DNA of 64,000 bases from NCBI RefSeq assembly GCF_046297875.1, contig NZ_JBKBHD010000001.1, positions 2,909,707-2,973,706 of the forward strand, written 5' to 3'. This stretch comes from Parvibaculum sp046297875 (GTDB lineage Bacteria > Pseudomonadota > Alphaproteobacteria > Parvibaculales > Parvibaculaceae). Position numbers and translations under genes: made by a program. Shown here piece by piece: positions 45,361 to 54,752 of the stretch. Within the stretch, counting starts at the first letter, position 1; each line of letters opens with the position of its first letter. The notes under the pieces are model-generated. The model ran no database searches and was not told the origin of the DNA. It was given only the letters and a program-made list of their open reading frames with translations.

Positions 45361-46602
45361 ATGCCTGCCGACAGCACGACCAAATCCGCCTTTGAAAGCT
45401 TCCTCAAGGCCGCTTGCGACAGGCTTGGCTATAGCGAAACGATCGCTTCGCTGCTTTCCCTGGCCGCGATGGAGATCAAGGTCGAAATTCCCGTCATTCG
45501 CGATAATGGCGAGCTTGCGATTTTCACCGGCTACCGGGTTCAGCATCAAAGCGCGCGCGGGCCTTGCAAGGGGGGTCTTCGCTACCATCCGCATGTCGAT
45601 CTCGACGAGGTGCGCGGCCTCGCCTCGCTGATGACGATGAAAACGGCACTGGTCAACATTCCGCTGGGCGGCGGCAAGGGCGGCATTACCTGCGACCCTC
45701 GAAACCTGTCGGCACGCGAACTGGAGACCCTGACCCGAAAATTCGTGAAGCGCATCCACCGCGAGATTGGGCCGAACAGCGATATCATGGCGCCCGATGT
45801 GGGCACGAATGCCCGCGTGATGGGCTGGATTCACAGCGAATATTCGGCGATCTACGGACATTCGCCCGCTGCCGTGACCGGCAAGCCGATTGCCCTTGGC
45901 GGGTCGGCCGGGCGCGAGACGGCAACCGGCGACGGCATCGCCATTGTCACGCGGGAATATGCAAAAAGCCGCAATATCAGCCTTGATGGCGCCACGGCCG
46001 TCATTCAGGGTTTCGGCAATGTGGGCATCAATACCGCGCTGGCCTATCGCAAGCTCGGCATCAAGGTAATCGCTATCTCGGACTCGCGCAGCGCCGTCTA
46101 TTGCGAAGAGGGGGTCGATATCGATGCGCTGGTTAAACGCAAGCGAGAGCGCGGCTCGCTCGCCGATGCCGAGGGCCACAAGACGATCGGCGCGGAGGAT
46201 TTGCTCGAAACAGAGTGCGATTTTCTGGTGCCCGCCGCTCTCGGCAATGCGGTCACCGAGCAGAATGCAGGCAGGATTTCGGCGCGCGCCGTCATTGAAG
46301 GGGCCAATGGTCCGCTCACTCGCGAGGCAGACCAGATACTCGGCGAGCGCAGTATCGATGTCGTCCCCGATATTCTGGCGAATGCCGGGGGTGTGATCGT
46401 CAGCTATTTCGAATGGGTCCAGAACCTGCAGCGCGAGGTCTGGCCGGAGGAGCGGATCGAAAAGGAACTTGCCCGGATTCTGGGCAATGCGGCATCTGCC
46501 GTGTTCGAGCATGCCGGGCAAAGCAAGATCGACTATCGTTCGGCTGCCTTCGACATTGCAGTCGCGCGCGTCAAGGAGGCGCTCGACGCGACCGGCTTCT
46601 GA
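45361..46602 (+). CDS. Glu/Leu/Phe/Val dehydrogenase (glutamate dehydrogenase)
   Basis: Catalyses reversible oxidative deamination of glutamate to 2-oxoglutarate. The 413-residue cytosolic enzyme shows the dimerisation domain with QHQSARGPCKGGLRYHP (substrate Lys), PLGGGKGGI, the catalytic Asp in MAPDVGTN and the Rossmann motif VIQGFGNVG. Length and motifs fit the hexameric small-subunit class. The clustering with uppP downstream (84 bases) may be only positional. The 173-base region ahead contains the promoter and a hairpin-forming GCGCCGG/CCGGCGC pair at 45292-45313 of unclear role. Confidence 0.9.
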   Translation: MPADSTTKSAFESFLKAACDRLGYSETIASLLSLAAMEIKVEIPVIRDNGELAIFTGYRVQHQSARGPCKGGLRYHPHVDLDEVRGLASLMTMKTALVNIPLGGGKGGITCDPRNLSARELETLTRKFVKRIHREIGPNSDIMAPDVGTNARVMGWIHSEYSAIYGHSPAAVTGKPIALGGSAGRETATGDGIAIVTREYAKSRNISLDGATAVIQGFGNVGINTALAYRKLGIKVIAISDSRSAVYCEEGVDIDALVKRKRERGSLADAEGHKTIGAEDLLETECDFLVPAALGNAVTEQNAGRISARAVIEGANGPLTREADQILGERSIDVVPDILANAGGVIVSYFEWVQNLQREVWPEERIEKELARILGNAASAVFEHAGQSKIDYRSAAFDIAVARVKEALDATGF

Positions 46603-46685
46603 GCTGCCATCGAAGTGCCATAAGGTTCACGTAAGGTCGGCATGTTAGGCTCGGACGCGAATCGCCGCTCCGTTGCCCAGGATGC

Positions 46686-47504
46686 ATGTCCGACATGTCC
46701 GAGACCCCGTTTCTGCAAGCCCTGATACTCGGCATCGTCGAAGGCGTGACGGAGTTTCTGCCCATCTCCTCGACCGGCCATCTGGTGATTGCCGGCGACA
46801 TGCTCGGCTTCGATGCGATTCCGGGTGAGGTCTTCGAAACATCCATCCAGATCGGTGCAATCCTCGCCATCTGTACCCTCTATCGGGAGCGGCTGCGCGC
46901 TGTCACTTTCGGTCTTTTCAGCGGCGACGCCGATGCACGCCGCTTCGCCACCGCGATCATCCTTGCGACGATGCCGATGATCCTGCTCGGCGCCGTGTTC
47001 TACGATTTCATTGTCAATGTCCTGTTCTCGCCGCTCGTCGTCGCCGCAGCCTTCATTGTGGGCGGTGCGGCCATCATCATCATCGAACGTCTGCAGATCG
47101 AGGAACGAGTGACCGAGGTCGAAGAATTGACGCCTGCTACGGCGCTCAAGATCGGCACATTCCAGTGCCTTGCCCTCATTCCCGGCATGTCGCGCGCAGG
47201 CGCAACGATCATCGGGGCGCTGATTGCCGGCGTGGAGCGCAAGGCAGCGGCCGAATTTTCATTCTTCCTCGCCATACCCGTCATTGTCGGCGCCACTGTT
47301 TTCGATGTGTGGGGAAACCGGAATGCCATCGAAAGCGGCCATCTGCCCGTTCTCGCGATTGGCTTTGTCGCGGCATTTCTCTCCGCGCTCGTAGTCGTCA
47401 AATGGTTCGTCGGCTTCGTCAGCCGGCACGGCTTTGCGGTTTTCGGCTGGTACAGGATCGCCTTTGGCGGCTTGCTGCTCGCCTACTATCTGACGCGAGC
47501 CTGA
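46686..47504 (+). CDS. uppP: Undecaprenyl-diphosphate phosphatase
   Basis: Integral membrane phosphatase that recycles undecaprenyl diphosphate for peptidoglycan and other wall polymer synthesis; its loss of function is linked to bacitracin sensitivity. The 272-residue protein has the BacA signature EGVTEFLPISSTGH at residues 19-32 and the second motif PGMSRAGATIIGAL, and about eight hydrophobic segments. ATG 46686 is preceded by CAGGA. Confidence 0.95.
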   Translation: MSDMSETPFLQALILGIVEGVTEFLPISSTGHLVIAGDMLGFDAIPGEVFETSIQIGAILAICTLYRERLRAVTFGLFSGDADARRFATAIILATMPMILLGAVFYDFIVNVLFSPLVVAAAFIVGGAAIIIIERLQIEERVTEVEELTPATALKIGTFQCLALIPGMSRAGATIIGALIAGVERKAAAEFSFFLAIPVIVGATVFDVWGNRNAIESGHLPVLAIGFVAAFLSALVVVKWFVGFVSRHGFAVFGWYRIAFGGLLLAYYLTRA

Positions 47505-47510
47505 GGCGGC

Positions 47511-47527
47511 GTTTTGGTATCCAAAAC
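47511..47527. promoter_or_regulatory. Inverted repeat GTTTTGG-TAT-CCAAAAC
   Basis: A perfect 7-bp dyad with a 3-bp spacer lies 6 bases after uppP and 68 bases before the histidine kinase gene. It resembles a repressor operator more than a terminator because the stem is A/T rich; the protein that binds it is unknown. Confidence 0.4.
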
Positions 47528-47595
47528 GTAAATCTCGCTTAACCAAGCATTATACGTTTGCACCTAGTCTCTCTGCTCTACGCCCAAGGGTTGGC

Positions 47596-49122
47596 ATGGG
47601 GCATCCGGGACTCATGAAAGATAGAAACAGTCAGACGTTTGCAGGAGAATTTCCCAGCGGGAATCCCGGCAATCCGATGCCAGACCATCGGGCATCGAGC
47701 GAAATGCTGCCGCCAGACTCGGCGGCCGACTACAGCATGGATCGCCTCAGCTTGTGCTTCAAAAATCCGGCGCTTGAGCATCGCTACAATGTCGAGAATT
47801 ATGAGCGGCAGATCGGCCTGACGCGCCTCTCCATGGCGCTCGGCGCTGTCATTTTCGCGCTTTACGCCGTGGTCGACCCGTTCATCATACCCGAAGTGAA
47901 ATACGAGGCCTGGGCAATCCGCATTGGCATCGCCTGCCCGCTTCTCTTTGCGATTGTCGCGCTCACCTATCTGCCCGGTTTCAACTACCGGCATCAGGGG
48001 CTGCTCTCTTTCGCGATGGTCATTCCGGGACTCGCCGTGGTGGGCATGATCGCGGTCGCGGACGCGCCCGGCAATTATCTCTACTATGCCGGTATCCTGA
48101 TCATTCTCAGCTATGCCAACTGCCTTTGGCGGCTTCGCTACTTCTACGCGATCCTGTCTACAGGGCTGACCTGTCTTGCCTATGAGTATGTCATCCTGTT
48201 CGTGAACCCGATTCCGACGAACATGCTGATCAACAACAATGTGTTCCTGCTGTTCGGCGTGGGCGTCAGCGTGTTCGTCAACTATGTGCAGGAATACAAG
48301 CTGCGCGTGAGCTTCGTCGACAATGAGAAGTTGCGCGCAGAGCAGCGGCGTTCGGAACGCCTGCTTGGCCGCTCGGAAGCTGCAAACCGCGCGAAGAACG
48401 ATTTTCTCGCCATCATGAGCCACGAGCTTCGGACACCGCTCAACGCCATTATCGGCTTTTCCGAAATCATCTCGAACCAGATGTTCGGTCCGGTCGGCCA
48501 GAACAAATATGTCGACTATGCGAGCGACATCAGGGCGAGCGGCGCGCATCTCCTCAGCATCATCAACGACATTCTCGACATCTCGAAGGCGGAAGCAGGC
48601 AAGCTGCAGCTGGAAGAAGAGCCTATCGACCCGGTCGAGGCGCTCAACCGGACGATGCGCATGTTCCGCCAGCGCGCATCGGAACTGGGCGTGGATCTTA
48701 CCTTCCGCGTCCGCGACGATATTCCCTGGCTGATCGCCGATCCGCGGCTTTTCAATCAGGTCGCGATCAACCTGACCTCCAATGCGCTCAAGTTCACGCC
48801 CGAGAATGGCAATGTCTGGGTCGAACTCGGCTTCAACAGCTCAGGCGACCTCGTACTGAGCGTCAAGGATACGGGCATCGGCATCAAGTCGAGCGACATG
48901 CAGCGCATTTTCGAGCCCTTCGTACAGGTCGAGGATGCCATGTCGCGCACCCATCAGGGCACCGGCCTCGGCTTGCCGCTCGTGCGCAAGATCATGAATC
49001 TGCATGGCGGCACGATCGAGCTCGAAAGCACGGTCGGCGAAGGCACGACGGCCTATGCAACCTTCCCCAAGAGCCGCTTTGTCGCGCCGGAAGCAACCGA
49101 GTTCACTTGGAAGGCCGGCTAG
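47596..49122 (+). CDS. Membrane-bound sensor histidine kinase
   Basis: Sensor kinase of 508 residues with about six transmembrane segments (residues 75-245), a short coiled-coil linker, a HisKA domain with the phosphorylated His276 (FLAIMSHELRTPLNAIIGFSE), and an HATPase domain with the N box NLTSNALKF, G1 DTGIGI and G2 GTGLGLPL. No PAS or receiver domain is seen, so the signal is probably sensed in or near the membrane, similar to alphaproteobacterial kinases of the PleC/DivJ type. No response regulator is adjacent, so it is an orphan in this window. ATG 47596 follows AAGGG; a downstream ATG at 47614 is possible. Confidence 0.92.
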   Translation: MGHPGLMKDRNSQTFAGEFPSGNPGNPMPDHRASSEMLPPDSAADYSMDRLSLCFKNPALEHRYNVENYERQIGLTRLSMALGAVIFALYAVVDPFIIPEVKYEAWAIRIGIACPLLFAIVALTYLPGFNYRHQGLLSFAMVIPGLAVVGMIAVADAPGNYLYYAGILIILSYANCLWRLRYFYAILSTGLTCLAYEYVILFVNPIPTNMLINNNVFLLFGVGVSVFVNYVQEYKLRVSFVDNEKLRAEQRRSERLLGRSEAANRAKNDFLAIMSHELRTPLNAIIGFSEIISNQMFGPVGQNKYVDYASDIRASGAHLLSIINDILDISKAEAGKLQLEEEPIDPVEALNRTMRMFRQRASELGVDLTFRVRDDIPWLIADPRLFNQVAINLTSNALKFTPENGNVWVELGFNSSGDLVLSVKDTGIGIKSSDMQRIFEPFVQVEDAMSRTHQGTGLGLPLVRKIMNLHGGTIELESTVGEGTTAYATFPKSRFVAPEATEFTWKAG

Positions 49123-49131
49123 GCCCCGCCA

Positions 49132-50541
49132 TCAGTCCGGCTTGTCGGCCACCATCAGATAGATGCACTTCGTCGAGTCGACCTCTATGGTGACATTCCG
49201 CACGTCAAGCCCTTCGAGCAGGTCGAGCATATCCTGCTCGGTGCGGTAGATCAGGCTCCAGTCCGTCACGAATTCGAGCGGCCATTCGCAGCTCTCGCGG
49301 CCCTTCTTAACATTGGCGAGGATGAGCTTGCCGCCCGGCTTCACCTGTTCATAGAGATCGCGTGTCAGGGCCTTCGCACGACGGGCCGAGAGATAGTCGT
49401 AAAGTCCGAGACTGTAGATGACATCCTGAGGCGGCAGTGCGCGGAAAAGTGCGCCCGCCTTCAGGAGCTGCGCGAAGGACGCCTGCAGGCACTGCACCTT
49501 GGCGCGGCCAGCATGACGGACCACCTCAGGGTAAGCATGCTCATAGGCATGGGTGAGTGCGCGGTGATCCTGGTCGATCAGCGTGAAATTCACCGGCCGC
49601 GGCAGCTTGCCGATCTTCAGATAGTCGTAGACTTCATACGCCGAGCCGCAACCGAGATTGGCGATATTGAGCGGCTCGTCGCCGGGCGTCTCAGCGATGC
49701 GGTCCGCGATGATCTTCTGCGTCATGCGAAGGCGCGTTCCGACGCAAGCGCCCGTTTCGATGCCTATGCGATGCAGCAGTTTCTCATAAGGCGTATTGCC
49801 GACGCGCTGCCACTCATAGACATAGTTCATGATCTGAAAGTCGCCAGGATAGCCCAGCGGCTTCTCATAGCACCGCTTCATAACGGCGCCGGGCATGAAA
49901 TCAGGCGTCAGCACGCGCTCCGCATAGCGCTTGTGGCGGGCCAGCATCGCCGGATCGGTCCAGACAGGCGTCAGAATATCATTGCCGCGATACCAGAGCT
50001 CCTGCCATTGCGGGACCATTCGTTCCTCGCAGGCGATGAGCGCCTCAAGCAGCAGCTTTTCGCGCTCGGGGCCGGTCGCCTTCAGACGCGCCTCATAGGT
50101 TTCGAGCAGATCCTTGTAGGAGCGGAACAGATTGACGATTTCCGTGCAGAGCTGAAGGAACTCCGGCAGCAGGCCCTCCGACATGCCGAAATTCGGGTCC
50201 GCCAGCGCCTGGCTCAGAACCAGATTGTCGTGCTCGCTGACGATGGCGGGAATGTCGAGATAGCCGGAGGTGAATTCGAGGCCGACAAGCGTGCGCACCC
50301 CATGCGGCTCCACACGGCGCACACGGCCCGAACCGCCGAAAAGCGCCGTTTCGCCGACGCGAAACTCGAAAGGAATCTCGGCTCCCACCCGGCCATCCCA
50401 GCGGTCGGCATTGGAGCTCTGGACAGCAAGGCCTGTCATGCTGAGGTTTTTCAGCGATGCTTGCTCATTGTCTATGAAAACTGCAGGAATCGCCTCGCTG
50501 AATAGCTGCTCCGGCCGGAAACGCTCCGCCCGGTAGAACAT
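49132..50541 (-). CDS. PilZ-like domain fused to a class I methyltransferase
   Basis: A 469-residue two-domain protein. The first about 115 residues resemble PilZ, with the c-di-GMP motif NLSMTG (N-x-S-x-x-G) but a non-canonical arginine motif (RAERFR rather than RxxxR). The C-terminal part is a Rossmann methyltransferase with LGCGSAYEV, FTLIDQDH and YEQVKPGGKLILANV. The middle block EKPLGYPGDFQIMNYVYEW resembles PhcB, which makes 3-hydroxypalmitate methyl ester in Ralstonia; this is pattern recall, not a search. The start at 50541 (MFYRAERFRPEQ) has a GGAAGG site; a GTG at 50628 is possible. It is convergent with the histidine kinase. Confidence 0.78.
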   Translation of the reverse strand: MFYRAERFRPEQLFSEAIPAVFIDNEQASLKNLSMTGLAVQSSNADRWDGRVGAEIPFEFRVGETALFGGSGRVRRVEPHGVRTLVGLEFTSGYLDIPAIVSEHDNLVLSQALADPNFGMSEGLLPEFLQLCTEIVNLFRSYKDLLETYEARLKATGPEREKLLLEALIACEERMVPQWQELWYRGNDILTPVWTDPAMLARHKRYAERVLTPDFMPGAVMKRCYEKPLGYPGDFQIMNYVYEWQRVGNTPYEKLLHRIGIETGACVGTRLRMTQKIIADRIAETPGDEPLNIANLGCGSAYEVYDYLKIGKLPRPVNFTLIDQDHRALTHAYEHAYPEVVRHAGRAKVQCLQASFAQLLKAGALFRALPPQDVIYSLGLYDYLSARRAKALTRDLYEQVKPGGKLILANVKKGRESCEWPLEFVTDWSLIYRTEQDMLDLLEGLDVRNVTIEVDSTKCIYLMVADKPD

Positions 50542-50716
50542 TCGCCTGCCTTCCGCCCCTGTCAGCTGCTCATACGTCCTGATCACTGGCCCCAACCCCT
50601 TTACTAACTCAACCCGATACACCCGCACCGCAAGATAATGAAATGCGTAGTGCAGCGCATCACAAACCTTAACAAATGATTAACCGGATCTTTTAAGCCT
50701 CTATAAAACCACGAAT

Positions 50717-53014
50717 TTATGATGCCGAGGCCCTGCCCCTGCGGGCCCGGCTATTCTCCAAAATCCGCATGACAGGCGGCAACATAAGCCAGTCGATGAA
50801 AAGGTTGGCGAGAATCACAAGTGCCGTCATGGCGCCGAGCGTCCGGTTCACCTCGAAGCCGGAGAACATCAGGATGCCGAAACCGACCGTCAGCGACACG
50901 GTTATGACGAGCATGGCGACGCCTACGGTGGAAAAGACGTGGTTGATCGCCTCGTCCGGTGGAAGACCGCGTTTTCTCGCCTGCTGATACATGAGCAGGA
51001 AATAGATCGTGTCGTCGACGATGAGGCCGATCGTCATGGCCGTGACGACAGAGGCCGCAAGCCCGATTTCCTGAAAGAGAAGCCCCCATAGACCGAATCC
51101 GACCAGCGACGGCAGCAGATTGAGAAAAATGCTGAGGGCGCCATAGACGGCGCTGCGCAAGGCGAAACCGACGATAAAGGCGATCACCACGAGGGAAACC
51201 GCCGTTGCGAGCATCATGGAACGGATATTGGAGCCAGACAGGTTTGCGAAGAGCGCATTGATGCCCGTTGCCCGCGCCTGCATTTCCGGCGGCGCATTGG
51301 CGGCGAGCCAAGCCGCCGCATTCGCGTTGAACTCACGAATGTTAGACGAGGTCATGTGCCGCAGGATCACCGTGACGCGGCTCGAACTGCGCGCGACGTC
51401 TATCCGGTCGTTGAGCGAGGCACCGAAGGGCAGCGAAAGCTCGTAGAGCAGGAAATATTGCGCGATGGTTTCCCTGTCCACCGGCAAGCCGCTTGCCGCT
51501 GCGGCGCCTGCATTCATGGCGTCGTGAACGCGTTCCGTTATGTCGGAAATGGCCGCAACGCTGACGACGCCCGGCTGTGTGCGTAGCCACGCCTCGAATT
51601 CGGCAAGTTTCGCCTGATAGGCGGGATCGAAAACGCCGCCGCTCTCGCCCGAACCAATGTCGAATTCGACGATGTTCAGGCCGGTCAGATGGTCTTCGGC
51701 ATAATCCGATGCCTGACGGAACTCGAAATGCTCGCCGAAATAGCGCGCGAAATCGTCGTCGAGCCGGATATTGCCGAGCCATATCGCGCAAGCAATCACG
51801 ATGGTGCTGCACAGGAAAAAGAGTTGGCGATAGTATCGATTGACGAACCGCCCGAGGCTCACCATGAAGGCTTGGGAGCGTTGCACCGTCGGCTTCAGCT
51901 TCATCAACGACAACACGGCCGGCAGCCAGGTGAAAGTGAAGATGAAAGCAATGACGATGCCGAGCGCGACTATATTGCCCTGCTGACGAAGCGGCGGTGC
52001 ATCGGCGAGGTTCATCGACAGGAAGCCGATGATCGTGGTGGCGCTTGTCAGCGTGATCGGCCAGAGGTTCACCGAAATCGCCTCCGCAATCGCCTCGCGC
52101 TGCGAGATTCCCCGCCCAAGAGCATGCAGGGCCGTCGTCACGAGCCGGACCGCCGCCGCCATGTTCACCGTCATGATGACGACGGGTGAAGAAACGGTCG
52201 ATGTATTGAGGTCGTAGCCATACCAGCCGACAATGCCCATTGCAGCTGCGCTCGACAGGCCGAGCAACGACAAAATGGCAAGGCTGGGCAGCAGGGCGCG
52301 CACGAAAATCAGCATGACGAGCCCCGTCACCGCGAGGCTGATCGGGATCAGATACATCACGTCGATCATGGCGGCTTCCGAGAAGGCCGCCATCAGCATC
52401 ACATTGCCGGTAAGCCTTACCTCGATGCCCGGATGATCGGCCTCGAAAGCCGCGGCAAGTGCGCGCACGGCAGCAACGATCTCCCGCACCTCGGCGGAGG
52501 CCTCGGCAGGCAGGTTGAAGTTGACAATGACGCCGGCCGTCTCCGCGTTACCCGACAAGAGGCGGTTGCGGATGAGCATGTCGTCCAGCGCAATCCGCTC
52601 GATCTCGCGCGCCTGTGCCGCATCGAGAGGTACGTCCCCCGGAACGAGATCCGCCACGGAAAAACTGTCGGCATCGGACATGACATGGGGAAAGTTGGTC
52701 AGTCCGTCGACCCGGCTCGAATGCGGCAAGGTCCAGGCGCGAGAAACGAGATCGGCAAGTGCCGCCAGCGTCTCCGGCTCGGTCATCTTGCGGCCAGGCG
52801 CCGACACGACCATCAGGACGCTGTTGTCCTGACCGTATTTCGCCTCGAAGTTGCGAAGCGCCGCAAAATCCGCGCCTTCAGGGTTGAAATAGACGCGTGT
52901 GTCATATGACAGGGAGAACTGAAATATGCCCGCTGCGGCAGCCAGAAAAATCGCTGCGCAGACAAGAATCGTCGTTCGCGGAAATCGCAAGAACGGATTT
53001 CGGATCGTTTCCAT
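50717..53014 (-). CDS. RND/MMPL-family membrane exporter
   Basis: A 765-residue RND superfamily protein of the MMPL/HpnN type with two symmetrical halves, each one membrane helix, a large periplasmic loop and five further helices. The first helix is TILVCAAIFLAAAAGIF; the second half begins near YRQLFFLCSTIVIACAIWLG. The Asp-containing segment GLIVDDTIYFLL in the last part fits the proton path of this family. Such proteins usually export lipids or hydrophobic molecules and are often linked to DUF1329/DUF1302 partners, which occur here far away and broken. The start at 53014 (METIRNPFLRF) is preceded by a G-rich site. It lies upstream of the PilZ-methyltransferase on the same strand. Confidence 0.88.
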   Translation of the reverse strand: METIRNPFLRFPRTTILVCAAIFLAAAAGIFQFSLSYDTRVYFNPEGADFAALRNFEAKYGQDNSVLMVVSAPGRKMTEPETLAALADLVSRAWTLPHSSRVDGLTNFPHVMSDADSFSVADLVPGDVPLDAAQAREIERIALDDMLIRNRLLSGNAETAGVIVNFNLPAEASAEVREIVAAVRALAAAFEADHPGIEVRLTGNVMLMAAFSEAAMIDVMYLIPISLAVTGLVMLIFVRALLPSLAILSLLGLSSAAAMGIVGWYGYDLNTSTVSSPVVIMTVNMAAAVRLVTTALHALGRGISQREAIAEAISVNLWPITLTSATTIIGFLSMNLADAPPLRQQGNIVALGIVIAFIFTFTWLPAVLSLMKLKPTVQRSQAFMVSLGRFVNRYYRQLFFLCSTIVIACAIWLGNIRLDDDFARYFGEHFEFRQASDYAEDHLTGLNIVEFDIGSGESGGVFDPAYQAKLAEFEAWLRTQPGVVSVAAISDITERVHDAMNAGAAAASGLPVDRETIAQYFLLYELSLPFGASLNDRIDVARSSSRVTVILRHMTSSNIREFNANAAAWLAANAPPEMQARATGINALFANLSGSNIRSMMLATAVSLVVIAFIVGFALRSAVYGALSIFLNLLPSLVGFGLWGLLFQEIGLAASVVTAMTIGLIVDDTIYFLLMYQQARKRGLPPDEAINHVFSTVGVAMLVITVSLTVGFGILMFSGFEVNRTLGAMTALVILANLFIDWLMLPPVMRILENSRARRGRASAS

Positions 53015-53249
53015 GAAACAGCGCGGCCCCCACCCCCGATTCACTCTGCGCGCGCGTAAGGTGGGCCATTCCGGGACAAAAGAAAAGTGGCCAGTTTACC
53101 CAAAGTTAACAATCCGGAGCGTCCCGGAAACCATGATTTAACGCACCTTATGGCATTAAGGATGATGGCCATCGTTCTTTCAGGCGGTGGCCGATTGTTC
53201 GAACGGCGCCCGGATGCGACCGGCAAGCCGTGAACGGATTCACGGGACC

Positions 53250-54572
53250 ATGAGCAACACGACGCAAGTCAATCTGGCGACTGTCGGCAGCGATGAGCTG
53301 AAGGCGATGCCGATTGCCGTCTTCAACTCATGTCTCGACCAGATGTCGAATGAAGCGATTGCTCGCTTCAAGCGCATGCGCAAGCTGAGCGAAGCGCAAA
53401 AGGCTGCCGTTGAACGCGCATTGAGCGAACCGGAGGACAAAAGGAAGCCCGGCAAGGCCGGAAGTGCCGCCGCTCAGTCCGCCGGCATGAAGGCCGCTGC
53501 AGGTGCAAAGAGCGAAAGCGCCGACGAAAACACAGTAAAAGGCCCCCAGCAAGCATCACTCTGGAAAGATCTGCTGCTTCGTCTCATCGCCTGGTGGGAC
53601 GGCGTCGACACGGATGCGCTGGCGCGCGCGCGCGGTATCAAACGCTGGAAGCGCAAGGCAAAGCCGGCGAAAGCCGCAAACGAAGCCAAGACAGAGACCG
53701 CAGCCGAGCCCGAGGCTCCCCCGCTCACGCGTATCGATCTGCTGCAGAAACTATGGGGTGATGGATTTAGCCTGCCGGGCGGCGCAGATTTCGCCCTGCG
53801 CCTTGCTGCCGCCGCGAAAATCTCGAAGGGATCAAAGTATCTCGATCTTGCGCCCGGCCTTGGCGGCGGCATGCGGGCCGTTGCGCAGGCGACCGGCGCC
53901 AGGATGATCGGGATTGAAAGCGATCGCGAACTTGCGCAGGCGGCGGCCGCACTTTCGCAAGCCGCCGGCCTCGGCGACATCGCCGCCATACGTCCTGCGA
54001 ATTTCGAGGGACTCGGCTCGGAGGATTTCGCCTCGGACGGCGGCTATGCGGCAGTCTTCATGCGTGAAGCCTTTTTTGCCGTTGAAGGCCGCGAGCAGAT
54101 GCTTGCGGAAATTCACGGGGCCTTGCAAGAGGATGGATCGCTGATCCTCACCGACTTCGTCGTCGACAGCGACCCTGATCGCCCCATATCGCAAGCTGTC
54201 GCGCATTGGCGTGCAGCGGAGCCCGATGGCGCCGATCCGTGGACGGAAGCCGAATATCGCGATGTGCTTGAGGCGCAACATTACAATGTCGAAAGGTTCG
54301 ACAACATCACGTCCAAATACCTTCCTCTCGTCAAGGAAGGTCTCCGTCGATTTCACGATTGCCTGCAAAACGCCAAACTTCCGCCTGAAACGGTTCCGAT
54401 ATTGAAGCGCGAGGGCAATCTCTGGCTTGCGCGCAGTCAGGCTCTTGAGTCCGGACATTTGTCCATCGTTCTCGTTCATGCGCGCCGCGTTTCGCCTTCG
54501 GCGGACGATATGGCCGAGGAGGCAGTTGCGGAAGACGATGACATCTCAATGGAGCAAGGCCGTGAAGAATGA
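53250..54572 (+). CDS. Class I SAM-dependent methyltransferase with basic N-terminal region
   Basis: A 440-residue protein. Residues 1-150 are helical, Lys/Ala-rich and without recognised family. The C-terminal part is a Rossmann methyltransferase with motif I YLDLAPGLGGGMRAVA (about 197-212), GIESDRELAQAA and a post-I region LILTDFVVDSD. The Gly pattern of motif I differs slightly from the usual DxGxGxG. It is divergent from the RND exporter. Substrate is not deducible. The start at 53250 (MSNTTQVNLATVG) is chosen over an upstream in-frame ATG at 53187, which lies in the promoter region. Confidence 0.8.
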   Translation: MSNTTQVNLATVGSDELKAMPIAVFNSCLDQMSNEAIARFKRMRKLSEAQKAAVERALSEPEDKRKPGKAGSAAAQSAGMKAAAGAKSESADENTVKGPQQASLWKDLLLRLIAWWDGVDTDALARARGIKRWKRKAKPAKAANEAKTETAAEPEAPPLTRIDLLQKLWGDGFSLPGGADFALRLAAAAKISKGSKYLDLAPGLGGGMRAVAQATGARMIGIESDRELAQAAAALSQAAGLGDIAAIRPANFEGLGSEDFASDGGYAAVFMREAFFAVEGREQMLAEIHGALQEDGSLILTDFVVDSDPDRPISQAVAHWRAAEPDGADPWTEAEYRDVLEAQHYNVERFDNITSKYLPLVKEGLRRFHDCLQNAKLPPETVPILKREGNLWLARSQALESGHLSIVLVHARRVSPSADDMAEEAVAEDDDISMEQGREE

Positions 54573-54591
54573 ACGGCCTGTGGAGTTCGCC

Positions 54592-54741
54592 ATGACGAAC
54601 TACAATTCCCGACCGGCCGAAAGCTACAGGCGCGTGGAACCGATTTTCGACGCTTCGGGAACCCTGAAGCGGCATGCGCTGAGCAAGAACGAAGCCGAAC
54701 GGATGCCCCTATCGCGCGACAAGACTGGCTGCGGCGAGTAA
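54592..54741 (+). CDS. Small hypothetical protein (49 aa)
   Basis: A short open frame, MTNYNSRPAESYRRVEPIFD onward, ends at the TAA/TAG region before pssA. ATG 54592 is preceded by GGAG at good spacing and the frame starts 19 bases after the methyltransferase stop. The product is charged, soluble, with no recognised motif. The frame extends upstream into the methyltransferase, so the gene is only moderately supported. Confidence 0.4.
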   Translation: MTNYNSRPAESYRRVEPIFDASGTLKRHALSKNEAERMPLSRDKTGCGE

Positions 54742-54752
54742 GTCGCGCCGCT

